Assembly (NCBI RefSeq): GCF_022788715.1 | Contig: NZ_CP085167.1 | Span: 3,370,208-3,434,207, forward strand | DNA: 64,000 nucleotides | From: Sulfitobacter sp. DSM 110093 | GTDB lineage: Bacteria; Pseudomonadota; Alphaproteobacteria; Rhodobacterales; Rhodobacteraceae | Reading direction: 5' to 3' | Shown: piece by piece, positions 8,963 through 17,465 of the stretch | Numbering within the stretch: the stretch's first letter is position 1 | How the letters are laid out: each line of letters opens with the position of its first letter | Made by a program: the position numbers and the translations under genes | The notes under the pieces: model-generated | Told to the model about the DNA's origin: nothing | The model's database searches: none | What the model saw: the letters and a program-made list of their open reading frames with translations, nothing else

Positions 8963-11900
8963 TTGGAACTGTTGCGGCGACCCGAATTTATATTGTTCCT
9001 CGGATGTCTTGCCATCACTTTTGGGGTGTTCCTTTACAGCAGCCGCAGCAACGATGCTGCCGCCGAACAGGCCTTTGACCGGATGGCCGAGGAAAGCCTG
9101 CAAAGCCTCGACGCGAGGATGCGTACCTACCTGCAAAGCCTCAACGGCGTCGCCGCGTTCATGAACGCCTCTGACGAGGTGACCGCCCGCGATTTTGCGC
9201 ATTACGTCGACACGCTGGAAATCGACAGCTTCTTGCCCGGCATCAACGGCATTGGTTTCGTCGCTTCGGTGGCCAAGGGGACCGAGGCCGCATTCATCGA
9301 AGAAGTCACCGCCCTTGGAATCGAGGACTTCCGCATCCACCCAGATACCGGCAACGCCGAAAAGTTGGTGATCCAATATATCTATCCCCAAGGGCCGAAT
9401 GCAGAGGCTGTCGGCCTCGACATCAGTTTTAACGACGACCGCCGCCGCGCTGCCCTGCGCGCCCGCGAAACCGGAGAGCCACAGCTAACACCGCGCATTC
9501 TGTTGGTGCAGGATAAGACGCGGCAGCCCGGTTTCCTTCTGCTCCGCCCGGTCTATACCGCGAATGCGGGCACGCAGGAAGCAGCGGTATTTTCCGGCTG
9601 GGTCTATGCGCCCTTTGTCGGTGCGAACCTTTTGAACGAGCTGACCCCCGCGCAGGGAGAGGCATATGACATCAAGGTATTCGATGGGCTGACCATAGCC
9701 CCAGAAAACCAGATTTTTGACAGCTCCGACAAAGATGCGGAGGGCGGACGCCATAGCGTCACACAAACAATCGAACGGTTCGGACGACCCTGGACAGTCG
9801 TCCAAGTTAGCACAGCCGGTTTCGACAGCGCCACGCATAGCGCCGTGCCGGAAATCTTGCTTATCTCTGGTATTTTGCTGGCGATCCTATTCTTTGTGGC
9901 CTTCCGCAGCCTGCGCCAACGCAGCGCAGCGCTCAGCCAACTTGCCGTCCTGCGCGAACGTCAGATCGACGCCCATGAAGAGGAAAACCGCTCGGTCATC
10001 GAAAACGCCGTGACGCCTGTGTTCCTGCTCGACAGCAAGGATCGCGTACGTTTCGCCAACCAAGCGGCACTGGTCTGTTTCGGCTATGGCCGCGAGGCGC
10101 TAGAAGGCATGGACTTTGCCGATCTTGTGACCGAACAGATCAATGATCACGACCATGAACAAGTCAATGCCGCGGGCAAGACCTGCTTTGGCCAAAAGCT
10201 AAAGCTCGACCTGCAACGCAACAGTTGGACCACCCACACCGGCGAGCGGCGCGTGACAGCGATTGTGCGCGATCTTACCTCGGAACTTGCGGTGCAGGAT
10301 GAACTGGCGCGCAATAAGGCGCTTTATGACCTAGCCCTTGAAGGCGCGCAGATTGGCGTTTTCGACATTGACCTGCGCAGCGGCAAATCCGAGGTGTCAG
10401 ACACATGGCGCCATATCTTGGGGATGGCGGATTACGAGCGGCTTGCCGATCCGCAGGCGGAATTTCTAAAACGGGTTCACCCCGATGACCTGCCCCTGCT
10501 CACCCAGACCGATCAAGCCTGCATTACAGGCCAGCAAAAGCGATCCGTGACCGAATACCGGATGAAGGTGGGCACCGGTGAATGGCGCTGGATGCGCTCT
10601 GACGCCGTGGTGACCGAACGTGATGAGAATGGCACCGCCCTGCGGATGGTCGGCACCCAGACAGATGTGACGGATGTCGTTCATGCGCGTAACGCTCTTG
10701 AAACCAGCGAGCGGCGGTTCCGGCAGGTGCTTGCCGCCGCACCGGTGGGCATGGCCATTCTTGGCGAAGGCGGCGTCTTTAACAGCGTAAACAGCGCGCT
10801 GTGTACGCTCTGCGGCTATAGCGAAGATGAACTGCTATCGAACACCAAACTGGGCGATCTGATGCCCGATGGCGATTTGCAGAAGCTTTACGGAGAGGTC
10901 CGCGGGCTAGTCGAATCCCGCAGTTCGCACACCTATCAGGCCGAATACCGCATCACGCATAAATTGGGCTATGAGCGTTGGGGCCTGTTCAACGTCTCTT
11001 GGACATTCGACAAGAACAACCGAAGCTATGTGTTCATCGTTCAGATCAACGACATCACCGATCAAAAGAAGCTTGAGCAGATCAAAAGCGAATTTGTCTC
11101 AACCGTCAGTCATGAGCTGCGCACTCCGCTCACCTCGATCAAAGGGGCATTGGGCCTGATCGACACCACGGACAACACGCGCCTTCTTCCGGCACATATT
11201 CGGCTGATCGACATCGCGCGCAGCAACGCCGACCGACTATCGCATATCGTGAACGATATCCTCGACCTCGAAAAAATCTCTTCTGGGGAGGTTCAGTTCG
11301 ATTTTCATGACGTTGATTTGAACGACGTGATCAGCGATTCCGTGAATGAGATGTCGCCCTTTGCGACCACCCATAACAACACCTTGGGCCTGCAATTGCC
11401 CGAAAGCCCGCTGATGGTCAGGGTCGATGAAAGCCGCACTCGGCAGGTGCTGGCCAATCTGATCTCTAACGCCTGCAAATATTCCGATGCAGAGTCTGAG
11501 GTGCAAATCCGTGCCGAGCGGTTGGGCGACCGGGCGATTGTCTTTATTCAAAACACTGGCCCCGGCGTGCCTGAGAATTTCCGCCCGCGGATTTTTCAAG
11601 CTTTCTCTCAGGCGGATGGATCAGACACCCGCGCCAAGGGCGGTACCGGGTTGGGGCTGAACATCACCCGGCAGATTATCAAACGTCAGGATGGCACCAT
11701 CGGCTTTGAAAGCATTCCGAATGGCGTCACCGTCTTTTGGTTCACCTGCCCCATCGCCAATGCCGAGACCACACAGTCGCCCACCCTGCCAGACATGCGA
11801 ATTGCGGCGCGGGATGAAAAACTGCGTGTGCTGCACATCGAAGACGATCTGGATTTTGCTGAGGTCATCCGCACAGGATTGGACAGCGTTGCGGATGTGA

Positions 11901-12169
11901 CCAATGTCACCAACCTTGCCCAAGCCCGAAAGTTGATCGGCAAAGACGAGCTTGATGTCGTGATCCTTGATTGGTCTTTGCCTGACGGTGATGCCCGCTC
12001 TTTGCTCGAAGATATTACCCGGCTGCACCCTGCCGCCAAGATCATCAGCCTTTCTGCCGACAACAATCGCGAACCCGACCCGCGGGTCGGGATTAACCTT
12101 ATCAAATCACGGAGCGGCATTAGCTCGGTGGTCAATTCAATTACAGGAACAACCGCACGCGCATCCTAA
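8963..12169 (+). CDS. Hybrid sensor histidine kinase, CHASE-PAS-HisKA-HATPase-REC
   Basis: A 1068-residue membrane sensor. Order seen: membrane helix at about 9-27, periplasmic CHASE-like domain to ~290 (FLPGINGIGFVASV), second helix ~296-316, three PAS-type domains (~345-440, 455-570, 580-695), HisKA with SHELRTPLTSIKG (phospho-accepting His near 717), HATPase with GTGLGLNITRQIIK, then a C-terminal receiver (HIEDDLDFAEV; phospho-Asp near 1003 in ILDWSLPDG). No ATG opens the frame: after an in-frame stop at 8951 the candidates are TTG at 8963 or TTG at 8972. The second is better spaced from the GAAGG at 8958-8962. Heads the phosphorelay cluster to 15.8 kb; the signal is unknown. Confidence 0.88.
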   Translation: MELLRRPEFILFLGCLAITFGVFLYSSRSNDAAAEQAFDRMAEESLQSLDARMRTYLQSLNGVAAFMNASDEVTARDFAHYVDTLEIDSFLPGINGIGFVASVAKGTEAAFIEEVTALGIEDFRIHPDTGNAEKLVIQYIYPQGPNAEAVGLDISFNDDRRRAALRARETGEPQLTPRILLVQDKTRQPGFLLLRPVYTANAGTQEAAVFSGWVYAPFVGANLLNELTPAQGEAYDIKVFDGLTIAPENQIFDSSDKDAEGGRHSVTQTIERFGRPWTVVQVSTAGFDSATHSAVPEILLISGILLAILFFVAFRSLRQRSAALSQLAVLRERQIDAHEEENRSVIENAVTPVFLLDSKDRVRFANQAALVCFGYGREALEGMDFADLVTEQINDHDHEQVNAAGKTCFGQKLKLDLQRNSWTTHTGERRVTAIVRDLTSELAVQDELARNKALYDLALEGAQIGVFDIDLRSGKSEVSDTWRHILGMADYERLADPQAEFLKRVHPDDLPLLTQTDQACITGQQKRSVTEYRMKVGTGEWRWMRSDAVVTERDENGTALRMVGTQTDVTDVVHARNALETSERRFRQVLAAAPVGMAILGEGGVFNSVNSALCTLCGYSEDELLSNTKLGDLMPDGDLQKLYGEVRGLVESRSSHTYQAEYRITHKLGYERWGLFNVSWTFDKNNRSYVFIVQINDITDQKKLEQIKSEFVSTVSHELRTPLTSIKGALGLIDTTDNTRLLPAHIRLIDIARSNADRLSHIVNDILDLEKISSGEVQFDFHDVDLNDVISDSVNEMSPFATTHNNTLGLQLPESPLMVRVDESRTRQVLANLISNACKYSDAESEVQIRAERLGDRAIVFIQNTGPGVPENFRPRIFQAFSQADGSDTRAKGGTGLGLNITRQIIKRQDGTIGFESIPNGVTVFWFTCPIANAETTQSPTLPDMRIAARDEKLRVLHIEDDLDFAEVIRTGLDSVADVTNVTNLAQARKLIGKDELDVVILDWSLPDGDARSLLEDITRLHPAAKIISLSADNNREPDPRVGINLIKSRSGISSVVNSITGTTARAS

Positions 12170-12266
12170 AGCTGTTAACCCTACGGCATGACGCTAAAGT
12201 GCGGCATGCCATATTATTGCCAAGATGGTTTGCCAGTTTAATTAAATTACAACTCATAGGTCATGC

Positions 12267-12272
12267 TATAAT
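12267..12272 (+). promoter_or_regulatory. Possible -10 element before second kinase gene
   Basis: TATAAT lies in the AT-rich 138-base gap before the kinase gene that starts at 12308. No good -35 is seen at standard spacing (AATTAC at 16 bases is weak), so this is only a candidate. Confidence 0.35.
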
Positions 12273-12307
12273 TTGCAGCATGCACGCTTCTGGGCGAGGA
12301 TTTACGA

Positions 12308-13960
12308 GTGTCGTCGAAGTCATTTAACAAACGTACCGCCGCCACATTTTTTCTGGGCAGCGCCATTTCAGGCAGCTGGTACACAGCAACTTCTGTACTG
12401 TTCGCAGGCCAGATCGGGGAGGTTCTGCCCGTGGTCGGCGCAATCGTTCTGGCGGGGATCACACCCTTTGCGGTGAACGCATTGCGATCAGGCCGCGATC
12501 AACCTCTTGAAAACCATGATATGGCGCAACGGCTTAAAGCGTTTGACAGCCATGCCATCGTGAACATTTTAGATACAGGCGGCATGCTGACACAGGTCAA
12601 TGATCGCTTTATCGAACTGACCGGCTATACCCGCGACCAACTGATAGGTCAGCCAGTTTCGATGCTTTACAACGAACGGTCTCGCGAACTTGCTGCAGAA
12701 ATGCGCACCGCTTTGATGCAGGGCAAGACATGGCAGGGCGAAACCCCGCTGTGCTGTGCCGACGGTCGGGTGATCCAGACACAATGCACCGTCATGCCGC
12801 TTTTTGACCACCAAGGAGCATGGGCCGGGTCAATCTCGGCCCGTACCGATGTGACCCACGCGAATGAGCTTTTGGCCGAGCGTGACACCGCTGAGACGCT
12901 GTATGAGCTGCGCGATGACATCTGGATCGTCGATGCCGAAACGCACCGCTTTAGCTATATGAATCGCGTCGCAATGAGCCGTACCGGTTGGCGCGACGAT
13001 TCTTATTCAGAACGCACCCTCCAGGACCTTGCCGAAAAAAGCGGCAACCAAACCGTGCTTGAAGCCTGCCGCAGCCTTTCTGCCTCGGGCAAGGGAATGA
13101 CCCAGTTCGACACAGAAATTATGGGCAATCACTTTCAGGTCACGATCAAACTGCTCCCCATCGGCGGCACGGCGGGGCGCTTCTTAATCATGATGCACGA
13201 CATTACGGACATCATCGACGAAGAGCGGATGAAGTCCGAGTTCATCTCGATGGTCAGCCATGAGCTGCGCTCGCCGCTTACCTCGATCAAAGGGTCGATG
13301 GGGCTGCTTTTGTCGCGGGCGGCGGGTGAACTGCCCAGCAAGGCACGGGCCCTGTTGGAGATATCGCACCGCAATGCAGACCGCTTGGTATTGATCATCA
13401 ATGACATTCTTGATCTTGAAAAAATCTCGAATGGGCGGCTGGAATTCAACCTTCAACAGACTGATATGTCTGAGCTTCTTCGGGAAACGAGTGCCGCCAA
13501 CGCCTCGCTTGAACAGCGCCACGGCGTACGCATTCAAGTTGAAAACGCCGATAACCTCATGCAGGTCGTCACGGATCCAAACCGGGTCATTCAGGTGCTG
13601 ACAAACTTCCTATCCAACGCGGCCAAATTCTCGAAACCCGGTGAGCGGATCGTCATCCGCGCCGAAGAGACGGACGATGAATTGCGCATTTCTGTGTCGG
13701 ACCGGGGGCCGGGCATTCCGGCATCTGAAGAGCACAAAGTGTTCCAGCGTTTCGCCGATCTGTCCAACTCAAGCCGCGCTGAAAAGGGCGGTACGGGGCT
13801 TGGCCTTAGCGTGTGCAAGGCCATCGTCGAAAACCTTGGTGGTAAAATAGGTTTTGACAGCCGCGAGGGATTTGGTACGACATTTTACTTTACCCTGCCG
13901 AAGAAAAATTTTCAGGTAGCGGCAGAGGAACCGGCTTCGTTGCTGCGCGAAGCCTCCTAG
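12308..13960 (+). CDS. PAS-domain sensor histidine kinase
   Basis: A 550-residue kinase. Two hydrophobic stretches near residues 13-60 (ATFFLGSAISGSWYTATSVL and EVLPVVGAIVLAGITPFAV) may anchor it in the membrane. PAS domains follow at about 75-190 (VNILDTGGMLTQVNDRFIEL) and 195-305, then HisKA with SHELRSPLTSIKGSMGL (His near 318) and HATPase with GTGLGLSVCKAIVENLGGKI. It has no receiver of its own. The start is GTG at 12308, with GCGAGGA seven bases upstream. Its HisKA is closely similar to that of the preceding kinase (both have LTSIKG and NDILDLEKIS), suggesting gene duplication and possibly shared partners. The CheY-like gene follows 12 bases later. Confidence 0.88.
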   Translation: MSSKSFNKRTAATFFLGSAISGSWYTATSVLFAGQIGEVLPVVGAIVLAGITPFAVNALRSGRDQPLENHDMAQRLKAFDSHAIVNILDTGGMLTQVNDRFIELTGYTRDQLIGQPVSMLYNERSRELAAEMRTALMQGKTWQGETPLCCADGRVIQTQCTVMPLFDHQGAWAGSISARTDVTHANELLAERDTAETLYELRDDIWIVDAETHRFSYMNRVAMSRTGWRDDSYSERTLQDLAEKSGNQTVLEACRSLSASGKGMTQFDTEIMGNHFQVTIKLLPIGGTAGRFLIMMHDITDIIDEERMKSEFISMVSHELRSPLTSIKGSMGLLLSRAAGELPSKARALLEISHRNADRLVLIINDILDLEKISNGRLEFNLQQTDMSELLRETSAANASLEQRHGVRIQVENADNLMQVVTDPNRVIQVLTNFLSNAAKFSKPGERIVIRAEETDDELRISVSDRGPGIPASEEHKVFQRFADLSNSSRAEKGGTGLGLSVCKAIVENLGGKIGFDSREGFGTTFYFTLPKKNFQVAAEEPASLLREAS

Positions 13961-13972
13961 AGAGAGTACGGA

Positions 13973-14344
13973 ATGATCAAACTGCTGCACGTCGAAGATG
14001 ACGCGGATATTCGGGAAATCGCGCTGATGGCGCTTGAGCTGAGCGGCGATTTCGATGTCGTCCAGTGCGAGACCGGAGAAGTGGCGCTGAAACAGGTTCA
14101 GTCCTACACCCCCGATGTTATCCTGCTCGACATGATGATGCCCGGCATGACGGGTCGCCAGACCCTTGAAAAAATGCGTGAGATGGACAGCCTGCGCGAT
14201 GTGCCGGCAATCTTTATGACCGCTCGTGCCCAGCATAATGAAATTGAAGAACTGCGCGATCTGGGGGCGGCTGATGTCATCAGCAAACCGTTTGACCCCA
14301 TCGCCCTGGCCGATCAGGTCAAAGCAGCGATGCAGAGCGCCTAA
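13973..14344 (+). CDS. Single-domain CheY-like response regulator
   Basis: A 123-residue stand-alone receiver. HVEDDADIRE at the N-terminus supplies the acidic pocket, the phospho-accepting Asp is at residue 53 in ILLDMMMPGMTG, and KPFDP near residue 105 gives the conserved lysine. There is no output domain, so it must act by protein contact or as a phosphate shuttle. It begins 12 bases after the preceding kinase gene, with AGAGAG as a modest ribosome site, and is almost certainly cotranscribed. The likely route is kinase to this receiver to the HPt protein encoded on the opposite strand, though that wiring is inferred. Confidence 0.9.
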   Translation: MIKLLHVEDDADIREIALMALELSGDFDVVQCETGEVALKQVQSYTPDVILLDMMMPGMTGRQTLEKMREMDSLRDVPAIFMTARAQHNEIEELRDLGAADVISKPFDPIALADQVKAAMQSA

Positions 14345-14433
14345 GCCAGGATCCCCTCAGTTTGCCATTCCGGCGATCTGTTGTGAGTTGTAATGAATAA
14401 GGACGTGCCTCGGCGGGCACGGCCGCCACGTCA

Positions 14434-14793
14434 TTAGGCGTGAGCGTCGATTTCTTTACGACACTGTGCAACGAAACCATCCAGTTCCGAGATGATCTCG
14501 ATAGGGCAATCCGCCCGGTTGGCGCTTGGCCCGGCCAGATGGTCCACGATCTGCGTCTCACATTTACGCGCCATACGGCCCAGATCTTCGAACCCCAAGG
14601 ATCCAGCGCTGCCTGCAATCTGGTGCAGGATGGCCTGCGCGCTTGCCAGATTTCCTTTGATCTCTTCCACAGTCGTCGCGTCCCACGCCGCGAGCCCATG
14701 GCTTGCAATCTGCGTCTGACGCTCGGCCAACATTTCGACAAAGCGCTTGCGGATGCGCTCTATGCCGGGAAGTTCAGCTAACATTTTAGTCAT
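14434..14793 (-). CDS. HPt domain phosphotransfer protein
   Basis: A 119-residue, all-helical histidine phosphotransfer protein. The core motif LHQIAGSAGSLGFEDLG at about residues 56-72 places the phospho-accepting histidine at residue 57, with the usual small residues and GF/L that follow it. It overlaps the upstream receiver gene by four bases (ATGA at 14790-14793), so the two are translationally coupled. It is convergent with the CheY-like gene, and the three signalling genes on each side probably form one multi-step phosphorelay. Confidence 0.88.
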   Translation of the reverse strand: MTKMLAELPGIERIRKRFVEMLAERQTQIASHGLAAWDATTVEEIKGNLASAQAILHQIAGSAGSLGFEDLGRMARKCETQIVDHLAGPSANRADCPIEIISELDGFVAQCRKEIDAHA

Positions 14794-15761
14794 GCCTGTT
14801 GATCATTCTGCCAAAAGTCATTGAGCGATTTCGTATGTGCCACACTGGCGGCTTCTGCACTTGCATGGGCCTGCGCCAGCGCGTCCATGACGGAATTGCC
14901 GCTCTTCCAAATCAGCCGCACGGCCTCGCCCGAACTGACACGCGGGTGAACGCGCTCGCCATTATTGTCGAATAATTCAGTTTGAGACAACTCAAAGTTA
15001 ACCGCATCCATCAACCCGCCCATATTCGGGCGCCAGCCGCTTTCCGTGATGCACACAAATGTGCCGTTACCCGCGTAGGACATGAGCACCTGATGATCGA
15101 CAAGCGTGTCGGACAGGATCTCGGCCACATCGGACACAAGGCTGTAGAACTCAAACGAGGTCATCGTCGCGTGGAAAGCGTCCACCTCGCGGATGGTGAA
15201 TGCAAAGGCGGTAGAGCCGAACAGAGCGCTGCGCGAAAGCTGTGCGACGTAGTTCTCCATCGCGGTGTAATCGATCACATTGTCCACGTCATAGATCGGG
15301 ATTGGCTCAAACAGCTCCATATGGGTGGCTTGGTCCGCGATCGTTTTGGCGGCAAAGATTTTCTTGGTTCGCTGCTGGCGCTCTTTCACCATGCCTTCGA
15401 CCAGTCCGATGCGTGCTTTCAGTTCGGCAATCTCGAACGGTTTGGTCACATAGTCGGTGGCCCCGGCAGCAAAAGCCGCATCGATATAGCGTTTGTCGGA
15501 CATCGCGGTCAGCATCAGGATCGGCGTATCGGCATGGCGCGAGGAATTGCGAATGTGCTGCGCCAGTTCGATCCCATCCATCCCCGGCATCTGAATATCA
15601 AGCATGAAGCAATCAATCGGCCCAAGGTTCGGATCGCCCAACATATCAACCGCGTGCAGAGCCGATGGGGCGGTCGTCAGTTCATGCGCGCCGATGATCT
15701 CTACAAATTGCCCAAGCAATTCGAGGATAATCGGATCGTCATCCACCGCCAGAATTCTCAT
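14790..15761 (-). CDS. Response regulator with degenerate GGDEF-like output domain
   Basis: A 323-residue protein. Residues ~1-125 are a canonical receiver (AVDDDP; phospho-Asp at residue 55 in FMLDIQMPGMDG; YVTKPFE lysine). Residues ~155-320 look like a diverged nucleotide-cyclase/GGDEF fold: the place where GGDEF would stand reads SYAGNGTFVCI, so the catalytic acidic residues are missing, and the C-terminal helix DALAQAHASAEAA resembles the end of a GGDEF domain. It is therefore unlikely to make cyclic-di-GMP, and a binding or scaffold role is possible. Start at 15761 is set by GGAGAG eight bases upstream. The GGDEF relationship is my reading of the pattern, not a search result. Confidence 0.8.
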   Translation of the reverse strand: MRILAVDDDPIILELLGQFVEIIGAHELTTAPSALHAVDMLGDPNLGPIDCFMLDIQMPGMDGIELAQHIRNSSRHADTPILMLTAMSDKRYIDAAFAAGATDYVTKPFEIAELKARIGLVEGMVKERQQRTKKIFAAKTIADQATHMELFEPIPIYDVDNVIDYTAMENYVAQLSRSALFGSTAFAFTIREVDAFHATMTSFEFYSLVSDVAEILSDTLVDHQVLMSYAGNGTFVCITESGWRPNMGGLMDAVNFELSQTELFDNNGERVHPRVSSGEAVRLIWKSGNSVMDALAQAHASAEAASVAHTKSLNDFWQNDQQA

Positions 15762-15997
15762 TACATCTCTCCACAGATAAAAAACTTTGGGCCCCAAACT
15801 GGACGGGCCGCTGCTTCCTCCTAATTTCCCTGTGAAGTGTGGCCTAATTTGGGCGATTCCTTAGTAAATAGACGACAAACCGAGGTACTGTTTCCATTCC
15901 GATGCATTTTTTCCAAAACTAATCTGCAAATTTTACCGGATCTCCTTTTTGCGGAACTTCCGGTCAAGTCTCACTCAATTGTGATTCTTCAAACGAA

Positions 15998-16025
15998 AAT
16001 GGCCCGACGTTTCCGCCGGGCCATT
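15998..16025 (-). terminator. Rho-independent terminator of doeD-side operon
   Basis: A nine-base stem (AATGGCCCG / CGGGCCATT) with a ten-base loop lies 23 bases past the doeD stop. On the minus strand it is followed by TTTTCGTTT, a fair U-tract. Confidence 0.7.
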
Positions 16026-16047
16026 CGATCTTTGATGTTTTCAAGTC

Positions 16048-17418
16048 TTAGCCCAAGGTCGCCTTGATCGCATCAGCGGTGGCACCCACAACCTTATCCG
16101 CTTCTTCGCGGGTCAGGCAGAAGGGCGGCGCAAAGCCGATGATGTCACCTTGGGGCATGGCGCGGGCGATCACACCTGCTTTGACCATATCGCCAACGAT
16201 GGTCGGCACCACTTTGCGCGCCGGATCAAACTGCGTGCGGCCATCGCGATCTTCGACCAACTCCACGGCACAGAGCATACCTTCGCCGCGAATGTCGCCC
16301 ACCTTGGGGTGGTCGCCCAATGCGGCCTTCATCTGAGCATTCAGATAGCCGCCCACGTCCGAGGCATTCTCGATCAGCTTCAGATCATCGATCAGCTTGA
16401 GGTTCGCGATCCCGGCAGCGGCCCCGATGGGGTGCGCCGAATAGGTCCAGCCGTGGCCGATGGGGCCGTTTTCATCGGTGCCCTGCTCCAGCACTTTCCA
16501 CATCTTGTCACCAACGATCGAACCCGACAGCGGCGCATAGGCCGAGGTCAAACCCTTGGCGATGGTGATCAGGTCCGGCTTCATCCCGTAGTGGTCCGAG
16601 CCGAACATGCTGCCCAGACGGCCAAAGCCGGTGACAACCTCATCCGCGACCAGCAGGATGTCGTGTTTGTTCAGCACCTCCTGCACGGCAGCCCAATAGC
16701 CTTCGGGCGGCGGCACGATGCCCCCGGTCCCCAGAACCGGCTCCCCGATGAAGGCGGCGATGGTGTCGGCACCTTCGCGTTCGATCAGCGCTTCCAATTC
16801 GCCCACCAGATGCGCGGTGAACTCTGCTTCGCTCATGTTGGCGTCGGGGCGGCGGTAGTAATAGGGCGCGTCGGTGTGGACCACCTGCGCCAGCGGCAGG
16901 TCGAATTTCTTGTGGAACAGCTCCAGTCCAGTCAGCGAGCCGGTGACAAGGCCCGACCCGTGATACCCCCGCCAGCGCGAGATGATCTTTTTCTTCTCAG
17001 GACGGCCAAGGATGTTGTTGTAGTACCAGATCAGCTTGACGTTGGTCTCATTTGCGTCCGATCCACCAAGGCCGAAATAGACCTTGCTCATGCCTTCAGG
17101 CGCGCGGTCGAGGATCATTTTCGACAGGGTGATGCTCGCCTCGGTGCCGTGGCCGACGTAAGAATGGTAATAGGCCAATTCATGCGCCTGCTCGGCAATC
17201 GCCTCGGCAATCTCGGTCCGGCCATAGCCCACGTTCACGCAGTAGAGGCCGGCAAAAGCGTCGAGCATCTGGTTGCCGTCGCGGTCGGTGATATGGCTGC
17301 CTTTGGCGGTCTTAATCACACGGGTCGGGCTTTCGCCGCGCGCGTGCTGCGCCAGATGGGTGGAGGGGTGAAAGAAATTTTCACGGTCCCATTGTTCAAG
17401 CATATCGTTCTTCAGCAT
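16048..17418 (-). CDS. doeD: Class III aminotransferase, probable L-2,4-diaminobutyrate transaminase of ectoine breakdown
   Basis: PLP-dependent omega-aminotransferase of 456 residues. DAFAGLYCVNVGYGRTEIAE near residue 52, GSDANETNVK near 119, and the PLP-lysine motif ITIAKGLTSAYAPLSG near 285-300 are visible. By sequence alone it could be called a putrescine or beta-alanine transaminase; the neighbours (aldehyde dehydrogenase, Lrp regulator, enuR, ueh, doeA, doeB) identify it as the atf/doeD gene of the ectoine cluster, which converts diaminobutyrate to aspartate-semialdehyde. AAAGGA precedes the ATG at 17418. It is last in the minus-strand doeX-doeC-doeD run and is followed by a terminator. 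Confidence 0.85.
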   Translation of the reverse strand: MLKNDMLEQWDRENFFHPSTHLAQHARGESPTRVIKTAKGSHITDRDGNQMLDAFAGLYCVNVGYGRTEIAEAIAEQAHELAYYHSYVGHGTEASITLSKMILDRAPEGMSKVYFGLGGSDANETNVKLIWYYNNILGRPEKKKIISRWRGYHGSGLVTGSLTGLELFHKKFDLPLAQVVHTDAPYYYRRPDANMSEAEFTAHLVGELEALIEREGADTIAAFIGEPVLGTGGIVPPPEGYWAAVQEVLNKHDILLVADEVVTGFGRLGSMFGSDHYGMKPDLITIAKGLTSAYAPLSGSIVGDKMWKVLEQGTDENGPIGHGWTYSAHPIGAAAGIANLKLIDDLKLIENASDVGGYLNAQMKAALGDHPKVGDIRGEGMLCAVELVEDRDGRTQFDPARKVVPTIVGDMVKAGVIARAMPQGDIIGFAPPFCLTREEADKVVGATADAIKATLG

Positions 17419-17465
17419 TGGTCTTTCCTTTCTTCCGACGCGCCTTTGCGCCGTATCTTCAAATC

